Part shown: positions 36,075 through 49,253 of the stretch, in pieces
Layout: every line of letters starts with the position of its first letter
Numbering within the stretch: position 1 is the stretch's first letter
Notes under the pieces: generated by a model
Told to the model about the DNA's origin: nothing
Seen by the model: the letters and a program-made list of their open reading frames with translations, nothing else
The model's database searches: none
Program-made: the position numbers and the translations under genes
DNA from: Gelatoporia subvermispora B
Lineage: Eukaryota; Basidiomycota; Agaricomycetes; Polyporales; Gelatoporiaceae
Assembly: GCA_000320605.2 (NCBI GenBank)
Contig: KB445800.1
Location: 720,220-784,219 of the forward strand
DNA: 64,000 nucleotides
Reading direction: 5' to 3'

Positions 36075-38612
36075 ATGTCGTTCAAGAAAGGCGTCCTGTA
36101 TCCGTGCAACCCGGCGACCGCCCGCGGAGAACCGACGAGACTAAGTGCGAGCAAGGACAAGATTACCTACACTAATGGCAGGACCGTCATAGTGCGTGGC
36201 ATGTGCATTGTTGTAGTCGCCTACTGATGTGCCTACGATAGATCCGGGACCTGAAGGTACTTACTTGACTCTATTCAGGATCGCAGCCATGCGCCGACCG
36301 AGCTCGCCCGTATCGTAGGACTCTGCGAGTACTGTATCATACTCAGGACATGTTTACAACGCAACCGTCGCGCGTATCTCTCCTTCGGGTTACTATTGTG
36401 CGTCAGCCGATATGAACGGCACCGTGCGCATATGGGACACCGTCGGAGAGGACCAGTCATTGAAGGGAGAGTTCAAGGTTCTTCCAGGCAAGATGTATGT
36501 CAGACTGTCATGCTGCTTCCTTTTTGCCTCACAACTTCGTGCACAGACAGGACCTGGCTTGGGATGGAGAGAGCAAGCGAGTGATTGCAGTTGGAGAGGG
36601 AAGGGACAAGTACGCCTCTTAGACAACACAACCGAATCCCCGGCTGAATGCGTGCGTTCCACAGGTTCGGCCACGCGTTCATGATCGACAGCGGCTCCTC
36701 GACCGGGGAGATCATTGGCCACTCGAAGACAGTCAATGCCGTTAGTATCCGGCAACAGCGGCCCTATCGTGCTGCTACCGCATCCGACGATGGTGCAATT
36801 ATATTCCACCAAGGTCTATCGCTTCTACGTAGTGTTTATATGTCAAACTGATGTAGTCGACCTCAGGCGCGCCGTACAAGTACGACAAGGTATGCCCGGC
36901 GCCACCAGTCTCATGAGTGGCTAAAGCTCACCAAGTACATACATAGACTATCAAGACGCACACGAAGTTTGTACAAGACGTCCGATATGCACCCTCTGGT
37001 GATCTGTTCGCCAGTGTGGGGGCAGATGCAAAGGTCTTCCTCTACGACGGCAAGACTGGTGATACACTCGCCGAGATCACCGACAGCCCGCACTCGGGCA
37101 GTATCGTAAGTCTCAATACAGTGTATGCCATTAGGCAATGTATCCCACTCACACTCCGGTTGCATCATAGTACGCCTGTAGCTGGAGTGCCGACAGCACG
37201 TCATTCATCACATCCTCCGCGGACTGTACTGTCAAGCTCTGTGCGTAGAACGCTTTGTCCGCTTGCATACTTATTCTGACGTGTAGCTGTTGACTCAAGG
37301 GGATGTCGAGTCGCGCAAGGCCGCGACAACATGGTCCTTGGGATCCGGGGTCGACCATCAGCAAGTCGGGAACGTGTGGACGGAAGGTGGCGACATCGTC
37401 TCGCTCTCTATGTCCGGCGAACTCAACATCTTCGACAAGCGTGTCGGAGACAAGCCTACGCGGGTCATCGTGGTATGTCTCTCCCTATAAACCGCACATC
37501 ACCATTGGAGCTCATATTATTGTTTAGGCTCCGCAGAAGGCAATTACGGCGGCGGTACCGGTCGCATCTGAATCCAAGACCTTCTTTGCTGGCACTGCCG
37601 ATGGGCGCCTCCTGTCTTTCTCGGGCGACGAGTACTCGTACGTGAAGGGCGAGGGCCATTCCAGTCTCGTCTCTGGGCTCACTTCCGAGCGCGACGGGAC
37701 CGTGTTCTCCGTCGGATTCGACGATCGCCTCCGGGAAATCGACGTCAAGAGCAAGAGCTTCACGTGCGTCTCGCTTTCTCCGAAATCAAATGTGCCCCTG
37801 ATCAAAGCATGGACAATGCAGGCCAGCGTCATGCCCGACAGCGCACCAGCCGCGCGCGATCGCGGTTGGCAACGACGGGACCGTGTTCGTGGTTGAGGCG
37901 GACGACACCGTCGAGGTGTTCCAGCACAACCAGAAGGTCTTCGAGATGAAGGAGATGCCGGGGGTCGTGCCGAGCGTTATTGCGGCACACGGCAACCTAG
38001 TGGCGATCGGTGGCGAGGTGCGTCCTTTGTCCCATCCTTGGCACGCGCCCGGATTTAACGGGCCCGCAGAACCAGCAAGTTCACCTATGGCACTGGGACG
38101 GCCAGAAGCTCACGGAGGAGTGCTTCCTCGTGGGCAACAGGGCGACGATCAGCTCTGTGGCATTCTCGCGCGATGGCAAGTACCTCGCCTCGGCAGACGT
38201 AAGTCCCAGGTTCGACTAGAGTTATGCGCGCTTCTGAAGGAGCTTGCGGTACAGGCGAACGGGAAGATTGCCCTGTACGACGTGGCAGAGCGAATGGTGA
38301 GGCAGGATTTTCGCTCTTTGAGGTTTCGAGTGATATTGACGCATCGACCCATAGCTGCTGACGACGCGCTGGTCGTTCCACAACGCACGCGTAAGCTCGA
38401 TGGCATGGACTGAAGACGCGAAGCATTGCGCAACCGGCTCGCTGGATACACATGTTTATGTGTACAGCGTTGACAAGCCAATGCGTAACATCCCGATCAA
38501 GAACGCAGCGCCCGGCGGTGTCAACTCGGTGTTCTGGCTTGAGGACAACGTACTGGCGAGTGCCGGTACAGACGCATGTGTGAGGACGTGGAACATCACG
38601 TTCCACAAGTGA
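36075..38612 (+). CDS. AIP1: Actin-interacting protein 1, WD40 cofilin cofactor
   Basis: Aip1 works with cofilin to disassemble and cap actin filaments in the cytosol. The ATG at 36075 gives MSFKKGVLYPCNPATARGEP. Many short introns follow; the second block is the five-codon IRDLK and the third begins DSASTVSYSGHVYN. WD40 units are visible throughout: YYCASADMNGTVRIWDTVGE, FGHAFMIDSGSSTGEIIGHS, FVQDVRYAPSGDLFASVGAD-like, VFLYDGKTGD, TWSLG, NVWTEGGDIVSLSMSGELN, FFAGTADGRLLSFSGDEY, FSVGFDDRLREID, SSVAFSRDGKYLAS, and the end GGVNSVFWLEDN with CVRTWNITFHK. About 600 residues and two seven-bladed propellers are expected, as in the family. No break was noticed. Confidence 0.92.
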
Positions 38613-39057
38613 GCATACAATAGCTAGAAAGGAAGTTTGGATCGTTTGGACCTTCGTGTACGTTGGCCGGGGAGAATCTTTCAGGGGAATATGGAATGTG
38701 TAAGACTCGCCTATGCAGTGCGCTGGAATAGATGACCTCAGGAGGCGGTTTGCCGGCGGTGTGATCGATGCTGTCTGAATACATTGCAAGCAATGGGACC
38801 GGATGCAGAGAGACGAAACAAGGTAGATGAGCACGCAGCTATCCAGCAAATGATATATGGCTACGGAATGCGGTCGCTGGCGGAGGCACAAGCGGGTTTT
38901 TCAGGCGGACATCAAGCAAACGAGAGCGCAGACACAAAGAAGACGTGGACAGCACCACAGGCCCATTTTGCTCCATCTGACCGTATCTCCCTCCCCAGTC
39001 CAGTCCCCCAACCACCTCCACAGCCTCACTACTCCCCTCTAGAGCGTGTCGCGCCCC
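38613..39057. other. Convergent intergenic gap AIP1 / NAC beta
   Basis: No coding feature was recognised; both neighbouring genes end here. Confidence 0.5.
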
Positions 39058-39684
39058 TTAGTTGAGCTCCTCGAGGTTGCTCTGCTCGGCGGGCTTGTCC
39101 TCAACGGCGTCGAAGTTCTCGACGAGGTCAGGAACATCGTCATCGTCCTCCTCCGCGCCGCCCTGTGGTGGCCGCTGCTGGTTCTGCTGGATCGCCTGGT
39201 ACGACTCGGCGAGCTTGCGCAGCGACGCGAGCGAGTCGGGGCCGAGCTGGTTGAGGATGCCCGGCACGAGCTCAGTGAGCTCCTTCACGTGTCCGGCACC
39301 GTAGATGGCGAAGGTGTTGGCAGTGACCGCCGCGTGGACTGCATAATGCAAAAAGCTTCAATTATTGCGCGCATGTCACGCGGGGGAAACGCACCCTTCG
39401 GGGCAGAGAAGTGCAGGACGTTGCCGTCCTCCCGGAACATGTTGACCTCCTCAACACCAGGGATGGGCTGGACATTGAGCTTCTTGAGCGCGCCCTGGAG
39501 CTTTTTGTCGTCCTGCGCGGTGGACGGCTTCGCCTTGGGCACGATCTTGCGGCGCATCGTCCCCTTACCGCCTGGCGCGCGTCGGGGTCAGCGTCGTGGT
39601 CGCGCCCGCTCAGGCTGCGCTACGCTCACCGATCCTGTTGGCTGCGGCCTGGGCCTGCAGCTTGGCGAGTTTGGCGGGATCCAT
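39058..39684 (-). CDS. EGD1: Nascent polypeptide-associated complex subunit beta
   Basis: NAC beta binds ribosomes near the exit tunnel and shields nascent chains. Three exons join in phase: 39684-39630, 39571-39395 and 39338-39058, giving 170 residues, normal for the family. The N-terminus [20 protein letters not shown] runs into [14 protein letters not shown], the ribosome-binding RRK-x(n)-KK region. The NAC domain core is [36 protein letters not shown] and [18 protein letters not shown]. The C-terminus is acidic, ending [16 protein letters not shown]. It converges on AIP1. Confidence 0.96.
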
Positions 39685-40914
39685 TGTGAAATTGGGCGTG
39701 GATAAGGGTCAGCGACGGCGAGGCGGGCGAATTTTGGAGACGGTAGTGGGCGTCGTGAAAAGAATAAGGTTCGCGCATAACACGCGCATACAACTATCCA
39801 ATAAAACCAGCGCCCGCCTCTCACAGCCGCGCATCTCATCTCTGGAAACTCTTCAGTCGGTCACTTCGTGAATATTACTTGACTGTCTTGCTTGAGGGAT
39901 CGCGAAGTCGTATTATCGAGAATCTCACTCGGCGAGCGCAGCAGACGATGTGGACACATATCACTAGGGACCCTTGCCAGTATAAACCAGGCCGTTCTAG
40001 CTCCAATCCTAGTCACGCTATGGCGACTAGAAATGCGCAATCGCCTCCGCCATTTCGGAGCGCTCAGCATAGATAGCTCCTCAGAGTGATGATTAGAAGC
40101 TGTTTGAAGTGACAACCAGAAGTTGTGCGAGACAAGTACTTCTCGAATGCACCTCGAGGCCAGAAGACCACAGCACAGGTTAGTCGGTTTGAAGGGCATT
40201 CCATAGACCTCACACAGGCGAGTGCGTAATGTGTAGACGTGACGGAAGAGTATATGCACATATCTTGACCAATCGCCGAGGTGAGTGAACGCCCTAAGTA
40301 TCTGTTCTACTTTTTGTGAAGCTATCTGTCAGGCGGTACCAGGGGAATATCATCTACGTCAACGAAGTTAGTTGCCTGACATAATTTCCAGGGTAGGCTG
40401 ACATGGACCGAAGGGACGAAATATCATCGACTGATCACACTATAGACAGCGATGAGTTACTCCACACGAGCAAATCCCACACAGGCATCTGCGTATCTCG
40501 ATCGGTACTTACTTCGCGCCGCAATGTCCGACGCAGAAGAAATGAGCCGTTCTGTTCGCCAGGCAATGATCAGGCGGTTGCAACGAGGTCCCGCGTCTGT
40601 ACACACACCACTTCCGCGTCTATCTGATGGTCTACCTGACCACAGATTATGCGCACGAAGCGAAGGATCTGCAGGCGGCTTGCCAAACTTCGTAGCCCTT
40701 TCTGGTGGAATCCTTAGTGTGGCATCCAGAAGGACTTTTGCAGGTCTTTTGACCTATCTACATCCCTACTTAGTCCTCCGCTCAGGGGCATCCCGGATAG
40801 CAGCGTTTACAGACGCTCGAACGTTCGCATAAAGATTAGCTGCACGCCTTTAGTTTGCGATGAGTGACCGTTTTGACGCAGTTTACCTTCGATTCTATCT
40901 GCATAAGAAGTGCA
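39685..40914. other. Intergenic, NAC beta and ALDH promoters
   Basis: About 1.2 kb separates the divergent starts of NAC beta and ALDH. A 126-codon ATG-initiated frame (40452-40832) lacks motifs; I leave it out as a gene. This is the boundary where the housekeeping block ends and the accessory region begins. Confidence 0.4.
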
Positions 40915-42730
40915 ATGTCCGTCCCTTTCACGTCGCTCTACATCGCTGGCCAGTACCGCCCTGCTAGTGACACCGGCACCTACGAGATTCGGAATCCTTA
41001 CAGCCAAGAGATCGTTGGCCTCGCTGCTGCTGCTACGAGCCAGGATTGCCGGGATGCAGTCGAAGCTGCCAATCGTGCCTACCAATCCTGGGAGAACACA
41101 CCGCTCAGTGTTAGGCGTGACGTCTTCCTGAAGGCTGCCGAACTCGTCCAGGGAGACAAATACAGACAGAAGTTCACGTCTGCTGTGCAAGACGAGACGT
41201 CTGCCGTCGAATGGATGGTTGAGTTCAATCTCGGGGAGGCCGTCAATTGGTTGCGTGAATACGCAGCGATGACACTCGAGTACAAGTCGCGTACTTATCC
41301 GTCCGGGTTTCCTGGAGGGAATGTGGTCGAAGTCAGGAGAGCGAAGGGCGTTATGTGGGTATTTTGCATATACACGGAAGTTTCTCAACTCAAAGTTGTC
41401 GGTAGTTTCGGCATTGCTCCATGGAATGCGCCTCTGATCCTCACATTACGAGCCGCTGCGATCCCCATCCTGGGTGGCAATGCAGTCGTTCTCAAGTGCT
41501 CCGAAGTGAGCCCTCGAAGCCAATCAATTGTAGCAGAACTTTTCAAAGAGGTACAGTACTTGTTCGATTTATTCGATCGTGTTTTAAGTACTAATCGGCA
41601 CACCGCAGGCTGGGTTACCGGATGGTGTTTACAATTTCATCTCGACGTCGAGGGCAGATGCCCCCGCTCGAGTGGCAGAAATCATCGCAAATCCTCTCGT
41701 TCGAGCAGTCAACGTGAGCCTACGGGAGCGTCACCAAAAATCTAGAGCTGACTGCTCGAATCGACAGTTCACAGGTAGCGATGTGGTGGGAAGGGTCATC
41801 GCTGGCGAAGCTGCGAAATACTTGAAACCATGTATTTTCGAGCTCGGCGGGAAGTCCGCAGTTGTCGTATGTTTCAATTGCAATAGCGACCACTCCCCTT
41901 TTCACATGGTTCTAGGTTCTCGAAGATGCTGATATCGAAAGGGCGGCACGGGCGATCACGTCTTCCACCCTATGCCACTCTGGGCAAATCTGCATGTCCA
42001 CCGAACGCGTGATCGTTGCTCGCAAAGTGGCGCCGGTCCTTACAGCCGCGCTGACAGAGCTATTCAGCAAGACTAGAGCAGGAGGCCCAGAAAACGATAT
42101 TTCCGCGCTGTTCAGGGAGGATTCCGCAGTCAAAGTAACTCAGATGATCAATGACGCGAAGGAGAAAGGCGCCACACTTTTGGTGGGCGATGGATCGCGA
42201 AAAGGCTCCGTCATGCAGCCGCATCTGGTGACCAATGTCAAGCGTGACATGTGGATCTGGAATAGGGAGACCTTTGGACCAGGTGCGCATTTCGTCAGGC
42301 ATATATAACCACAGCTGATCTGGCGTACCCAGTGACAACTGTTGTCGAATTTGACACTGTCGAGGAGGCGCTTGAATTGGCAAACGCCACCGATTACTCC
42401 TTGTCGTCTGCACTATGGACACAGAATGTTAACGCTGCCTTTGACGTTGGAGGCCGCATTCGGACCAGTGAGTACACAAGTATTATTGTACGTGGTCGAA
42501 GACTCATTCTGGCAGGCTATGTGAACGTCAATGGTCCAACGTTCCACTTAGAAGGGTCTGGAGATGGCCTTGGAGGCTTGGGGTGAGCGCGTCCTACAAT
42601 TCTATGTCTGGCTTTCCTTAACTTTTGCTGTAGTGGTGCCACCGGATATGGGCGTTTTGACATTCACAACTTCACGGACGTCCGCTGCAACAATGCCATA
42701 CCCTGTAGTCGGATGATTTGTGCGTCGACA
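40915..42730 (+). CDS. Aldehyde dehydrogenase (aryl/vanillin-dehydrogenase-like)
   Basis: The enzyme oxidises an aldehyde to an acid with NAD(P); its closest look is to aromatic aldehyde dehydrogenases. The ATG at 40915 gives MSVPFTSLYIAGQYRPASD. Conserved blocks follow in order through several introns: GIAPWNAPLILTLRA, KCSEVSPRS, GLPDGVYNFIS-type, FTGSDVVGRVIAGEAAKYLK, FELGGKSAVVV (general-base Glu), SGQICMSTERV with the catalytic Cys at 41991-41993, WNRETFGPG, and GATGYGRFDIHNFTDVR. The expected end, PYPVVG and stop (about 42690-42718), is in the +1 frame relative to the upstream exon. Compared with the fragment at 9.5-10.2 kb, about 20 bases are missing just before it, so the conserved frame reads on with an unrelated tail. 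That is a real mutation or an assembly slip. It lies next to PAL, which suits cinnamate or benzoate metabolism. Confidence 0.82.
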
Positions 42731-42939
42731 TGTTTGCAGAATGTACTAATCTTCTACGAATGTATGTTCGATATCTCCCACAAAGACATTCCTATGTTAC
42801 ATCGAGATGCTACAAGATCAAAAGGAGATAAGCATCGTATTCTCACTCCAAAGAATTCCCGCAAACATGGCACTGGATAGACGAAATACTGAAGCTTGGG
42901 CACAAATACAGGGCATCATGCCAAAATGCGACGCCGGAA

Positions 42940-45507
42940 TTATTCAAGCATTCCGATGATCACGTCTTGCATTTTGCCATCTCGGATTGCCTGGGGTACG
43001 CATGAGTGAATCGTCGGAAGCAATGATGATTGTGTGATTACCTCATGAATGACTGAGATCTCCTGTCCAATTGTTGCGTCGGAACCCTTGAAACCGGAAA
43101 GATTGTGTGCGCCGTGCATGCGTATGCCCAGAGTGGTGCGCACAAACTCATAGACTGTCCGCGTGCCTCCAAGCATCTTGCTCGCAGGCGCCACACCCTT
43201 CTTACCAGTTAAGTACGCCTCCCGCAGTTCTATCAGCAAATTCGCGCCTAGCAAAGCGATATCATCACGGAAGCGAATGATTTCTCTGAGTACAGCAAGG
43301 GTTCCTTGCTGCGAGCAGAATTCGACAATGGGGGGTAACGTCGCAGCTGCGACAGCTTGCATTCGCTCCGAGGCGTCCTTGGTACTCGTGTGCTCGAGCT
43401 CTCGAGCGATCGCACGAGACACTGGTGGGTAGAGTTTATCGAGCTTATCCTGAGAGAGATGAGCGCCGAAGTGCTCGCCGAGCTTCTCTTTGACGATGAC
43501 TCGCAAACCCGCGTCGAACTCTACCTGCATTGCACGGAGGTCGAGCGCCTGGCAGAGCGCGTAGAGGTAGCTTGCCGCGAGTAGCGAAAGCACCTGGACG
43601 GCGTCCACAGTGGCACGAGCAGATACCAATGCCATCGAACTACAAAAGAATTAATCTTCAGCGCATTCTTAATATACATAGAGCGTCGAAATACTCACTT
43701 GATAGCCTGATTGTGCATCTCGGCCGATTGCACGTGCGTCGAAACAGGAGACGCGAGGTGGCCAAGTTCAGCAACGTACGCTGCAGTATGGACGTCGATC
43801 CCCTTCGCCAAATAGTTCAGCGATGGATCCGTTGCGGCAAGATTCGGTGGCAGTCCTCGATTCATGGCAGGGTTGATTAACTCAGTGCACTGCGCAAATA
43901 GGAGTTTTCCGACGTGGTGCAGAGAAAGGCGAGTCTTCTCCATTGCATTAGTGACAGACATGGCCTGGAAGTTACCGCCATGATGAACGCGACCGGTCTC
44001 TCCGTCGATAAGCGGGTTGTCCGTTGCTAGTCACGTGAATACGTAAGTGCTGAACGCAGCGCACAATGTCGTTCGCTTACTAGAGTTACATTCCCTGGTG
44101 ATGACTCTAAGTGCAGAGAGTATGTCTTCGATTTGCGGGCCCAGAAATTGCGCTGAAGTGCGCAAAGGATAACGATCCTGGCGCAATTCCCCAACATCGT
44201 CTGAGATATGCTTCTCCCCTTCTTCTGCAGCTACCGAGAGCTGCGAGTTCTTCAGTAGTTTCCGCACGTTCTCTGAGACTTCGACCTGGCCGGGGTGCGG
44301 GCGAGCGACGTCGTGTATGAAGGGGTCAAATGAACCCTGTGCGCCGATTAAAGCTTCGGTACCCATGGCAGTGCAAACTTGTGCCAGCAGGGCGAGATGG
44401 GCTGCATCGTGTAACGCAAGCGCTGCGACTGAGGCGGAGAATGCCGTTCCATTGACAATTCCAAGATGCTCCTTGGACGACAGTGAGATCGGCTCGATAC
44501 CGTGAGCGGCTAGCGCACGATCCGATGACACAATCTGTCGTGATTTCGATAAGGAAGGCCCATCGAATACTTGGATAGATGGGTTTCCGATTATAACGCC
44601 CGCAATATACGAAAGTGGTGAGAGATCTGCGACGAAATGGGAAAATACCGAATAAATAGGTTGTGTATGCGTGTAATAGCCAGGGTACTTACCACCAGAA
44701 GCAGAAATACTCCCACGAAGGGGAACGAAAGGCGTGATATCTTCTCGGAGAAGCTCAACCATCTTCTCTATCAGCTCCCATCGTACCCCGGAATGGCCTC
44801 GAATGAGTGAATTGACTCGGATCAATATAGCTCCGCGAACCCAAGCTTCAGGCATACTAGTAGACGCGAGCGGATCAAGAAGTGGAAGGACCGGTAAGAT
44901 CGTATTGACGTCCGACGGAAGAACGCCACATTGAAGATGCTGCAATAATGCGTGTCCGAGTTGCAGAGGGTCCCCAGTCCGTGTATCAGCTGGTAGGTTA
45001 CGTGAGATCCGCTTCAAAAGTGGCAATCAAGAGTGGGGCACTTACCGCTTCCGCCAAAACCCGTGCTGACACCATAGACGCTGGTTTCGGCGCCAACCTT
45101 CGCCACGACGACTTTGCGACTCTTTGCAACCTTATCCTTGACCTGAGCGGAATCGTCTAACAACACAGGCACTCGATATCTAGCAGCAGCTGTGATGGCC
45201 GATAATGACAACTTGTATCCATTCACGATAAGAGATTTTCCGTCCCTAGGGAACGGCGAGTATCAGAATCAAATTTCGTAGACGCAACGCGTCGATGCCG
45301 ACTAGCTGACACCGTAATAACTGACCTTAATGCTTGGAGGTCCTTGTGTTCGCGGATAAAGGTAGTCAATAGCGTAGGCTCCGAGAAGGCGTGGTATTCC
45401 GACTGCGAATGCCCGTTCATCTTGACAACATCTCCGTTGGACACTATGTGCGGAACGGGCAACCGAGGTAGGCTCTCCAACAGGTGTTCAGTGGTCGTGA
45501 CGGTCAT
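42940..45507 (-). CDS. PAL: Phenylalanine ammonia-lyase
   Basis: PAL converts L-phenylalanine to trans-cinnamate and ammonia, the entry to phenylpropanoid metabolism. The ATG at 45507 gives [16 protein letters not shown]. The active-site tyrosine motif [10 protein letters not shown] is encoded near 45080-45045. The Ala-Ser-Gly triad that forms the MIO cofactor is at 44702-44694 and is completed as [13 protein letters not shown] across an intron (44692-44627). Other hallmarks are [34 protein letters not shown], a [10 protein letters not shown] segment and MHNQAIK. The C-terminal shielding domain has [16 protein letters not shown] and ends [11 protein letters not shown] at 42942-42940. Around 720 residues are expected, as in fungal PAL. 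All key residues are present. Fungal PAL and HAL share this fold; the overall similarity favours PAL, or PAL/TAL with mixed use of tyrosine. Confidence 0.93.
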
Positions 45508-47248
45508 GGCGGAGAGATCGCAGAATGTATGGGGGCAAGTCAAGAAGTCAAGCACGACACACAGCGGGACCACAATTCAAGTTATCTGCAGTGGAGGCGA
45601 CTTATAACTCACGGGCGGAGCGCAGGTCTGGTGCTGGACAGCGCCCGAAACGTCGGATCTGCCCGAAAAACCGAGTCGCCGGCAATACACTTTGAGAGTG
45701 TGAAGACCTTTACTGTATCAACGTCTGCTAGAGACACCGTAATAGTTCCGTTGCTGTAGAAGTGGTTGGTGAGCCTGCCCAGTGCTGGGTCGAAACAACA
45801 GCGTACCAAAGCCCGTATAAATATATCGGACCTCACACCCAGACCGTAGATAGAGGACCCCAGTCCGCAGTCGGATCAGTTTGGTAGAACAGAAATCTGA
45901 TAACCAATCAGACAGACTGATGCTGAGAACGTCCTTTCTCGAGTGCTTTCGACAAATGAGCGAGCTTGTAATGGCGTTCGTGGCAAAGCGTGAGTTCTGC
46001 ACCATCCTTGAGGCTGTATGATAGGCCGTCAGTAGTGGCAGTTGAGATGCCAAAGTGGGAGTTGCGAACACTCTCAAAAGAGAGCCAAGATACACTATCA
46101 CTCCAACCGATCAGATGTCACCTTGAGAGTACTGCAATGCATCATAAAATCATGCCTCATACAATAATACGACGCTCGTGGGTTGTGCGATTAGAGTATA
46201 CCCACCCAAATGCCAAGACACCATACAAGACCAAGGCATCTAAGCTCCTGCGCGTCGTACTGTATAAGGAAGGAAATATACGATGCACCATTACCATGTT
46301 CTCGGATGGGAAGGCATTATCACGCGTTGGAGGGTCTCGTGAAAGTCGGCTCTGAAGATTCAAACCGGCCGCCGTACTTTCAGAGGAGCATTGAGCAATA
46401 TGAAGAGGACATACAGCCAAGGGCGCCGCGTGGGAGCTAATGACCTTCGAATATTGAATGGCTACTATGACCTGGCGGCTGCAGCTAATCTCAGATTACT
46501 CGGAGCACAAATCCACTCACCAGCCTACACTGACGGAGCTGGTCGGAGTATGTTGTCGGAGGCCCAACTGAACTTCAAGACTCAAGTAAGCAACGACACG
46601 TCTCATGCACCACCGCACTGGTGTGCTTTTGATACGTGCAACCACCTAGTTGGCATGCCAAACATTTCATTGGTATAGGCCCCGGCGTTCCAGCAGGGAA
46701 CTGTACCGGATAATGTATCCTCCTTCTCCTGGCCGCTTTATCCTAGCTGTTAGTGACTTTACGCGTGAGATCCAATTGATCAGGGCTGGCTTGGTATTGA
46801 CGGTTCTTCACGATTACCTACATATCAGTACTTGGATTTGGTCAGCACTCAGTCGCTGGTGCGCGCATCTCTCGATGTCTTTCTGCTAAATCTACCATTG
46901 GTTCTATGCACTTCATCGGGGGCCACCGGGACAATCGGGTGAGTGCTGTGTCATACCCGCGAGGATCCTCTTTGTGCGGATCTTACGGCGCTGCCTTCTG
47001 TCCTGCCATGTACTATAGTTGTGACCACCGATTTCGAAGCAAGGCAGGAGGCAAATGTTTGATACATCGGGTCCTGGAAGGTGGTAGCCAAGCCGGAAGC
47101 GTGTTGCCGGACTCGTAGGACAGATAGACAAGATCACGATTATGACTGAATGATTCAGCAACACAGGTTCCGACTTGAGAAGGAGGGTATATAGTAAGCA
47201 ATGTGTACAAGATAGCTATATCCTACTGAAGCTCTCATGCAAGTGGAC
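45508..47248. other. Intergenic between PAL and the CoA-ligase gene
   Basis: This 1.7-kb space is PAL's upstream region and the ligase's 3' flank. Frames at 45609-45836 and 46391-46678 look loosely protein-like but have no known motif and no in-phase partners. They may be relics. No gene is called. Confidence 0.35.
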
Positions 47249-49253
47249 TTATGCGCATAAATAGACTCTATCTATCAGTGTTGCGAAGATCTCTTCAGTG
47301 GCCTTCCTCTTGATATTGCCTTTCTCCTGGAAAGATATCAGCTGACAGCAGCGATTCTTTAGTGTCACAGAACTGACCGCGGTGCGGGGTAACAAGCCGG
47401 GAGACACAACTATAATGCGCGATGGACAATTGATCCTCTCAAAAGGGAACAGCCGGTCATTGAAAGACGCAATCCTCTCGACAATCTGCTCCTTCAACTG
47501 CTTGTTCTCGTCTGGCGAACCATGGACAGATGTCGGGGTAGCGTGTGGTTCCACCATTAAGACGGCGTGCGGTCTGTAATTACCCACCACCACGCATGCG
47601 TCGACGATGTCGGGACATGTCTTCAAGACGTTGCTCTCGATGTCCCTTGACTGATTATCAGTGACGCAACACAACTGTGGGGTAATGGACATACTTGGCA
47701 TCGATTAGACCGGGCTCGGTGCATCGAATCCAGTCATCACGTCTGCCGCCTAGTCAACGTCGTCAATGTTATTCACCGTGATAGCACTGCCCATTTCCGC
47801 TTACGAAATAGGTATGCACCCGGTTCAACTTCTTCGAAGAAATCACCAGGGGCATGTCCATCGGGTCGGTTACGAATTGAAACGTGGGGGCAGTTGCGAG
47901 CATGAGCAGGAACAAAGAACTCGTATAACTGAGGCCGGGAGCTATCTTGGTCTTGCCCGTTGGCTTCAGGATCAACCCCGGCGGGTATCATGCGGCACTG
48001 AACACCAGGAATGAAGCGGAAATGCATGTTCCCAGAGCGCAGTGTTGATACCATGCATGGAGCTACGGTAGTTACTGCGTATCAGATCTATTATAGCATA
48101 CGAAGATTTGAACGAACCACATTCAGTGGACGCGTAAAACACCTATGAATCGATGCAATGAGCATTATGTCACACAGAAATTGCAGCACTGACAGTAATT
48201 GGGATTCCGTTATCAAGCGCCCATTTTTCGTCTGCGGGGCTCAGAGGCGAACCGGTAAAAGCAACTTGGCGAACGCCCTGAAGCGCCTGTAAGACGTCGG
48301 GGTTCTCGCGTGCAGTCGCGATGAGCTTGGTTAACCAGTTGGCGTACTGACTGAGGCGATTCAGCCCGCAGTTGCGCACTGCGGAGAGGAAATTATCAAC
48401 GCTGATGTCGAGCCTGGGCATAATGACAAGGCAGGCTCCAAAAGGCGCAAATTTCGGAATGCCTTAGAGGACCAGGACTGTCAGTATCCTTCGGACACAA
48501 TTTTCTGCCGTAGGCTCTGAACTCACTCAGGGCGGCCCCAATATGGGCGAGGCTACCCATGTTGTTGAATACGTCCGGGCCGTCCTTGTAGCCACCTTGC
48601 CAGATACCTGGCCAGTTGACGGTGGTGAGTGCGGTGATCCATCTGTGGGTTTCAGGGATTGGCTTCGGCCGCCCCCCAGTTGTGCCGCTCGTATGGAAGA
48701 TGATGGCAACATCTTCGCCCTCTACAGTTGGAAGGGGTCCAAGAGAGTCAGGACTAGGTGTCATAGCAGCTATATCGATGACCTCAAATGAGGGACTGAG
48801 GAAGTCAATTTGCTTGACAACGTCAGCAAAGCGGGACACATAAACTAGAGCCTTGGCGTTGCACTCCCTCAGTAGATCGCGTACTACTACACCTCCAGGG
48901 TGAGAGTAACGTATACTGAACACTTCGGGGACAAATCCGGCCCTCGAGATGGCGTACAGGTGAACCAAGTCCGTCCAAACTTCGCCGGTCAGCCTTGGAG
49001 AGAGTGAGGCATGATCAGCCTAGGTTAGGATACGACGAGCGTACCATAGGCCAACTACGTCTTGTTCTACAAGCCCGGATGCCCTAAGAGTCTGTTTCCA
49101 ATGAGCAGCAGCCTTGTGGAGACTCTGTGCGTATTCCCTATATGTAACAGAGCTCCATATGAGCTCGGGCGATGTTGCTGCAGCATATCGAATGAGGATA
49201 GAGTCCGGAAACTTTTCGAGACCCGTGAGAACAGTTGTCAGAAAGTGCGCCAT
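47249..49253 (-). CDS. AMP-binding acyl/aryl-CoA ligase-like enzyme
   Basis: This member of the ANL superfamily activates a carboxylic acid with ATP and usually transfers it to CoA. The ATG at 49253 gives MAHFLTTVLTGLEKFPDSIL. After a short intron comes LTGEVWTDLVHLYAISRAGF. The ATP loop is FHTSGTTGGRPKPIPETH near 48700. The later core region is rebuilt across two introns as GRRDDWIRCTEPGLIDAKD, containing the hinge region. The C-terminal lysine motif is KGNIKRKA near 47310. The stop is at 47251-47249. I see no carrier-protein or reductase domain, so it is a stand-alone ligase rather than a synthetase fragment. Its position between PAL and a halogenase suggests cinnamate or benzoate as substrate, but the binding pocket cannot be read reliably here. 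Confidence 0.85.

Noticed and set aside
40452..40832. 126-codon ATG-initiated frame upstream of ALDH
   Set aside because: No recognisable domain and no in-phase exons; it may be chance in a 1.2-kb promoter region.
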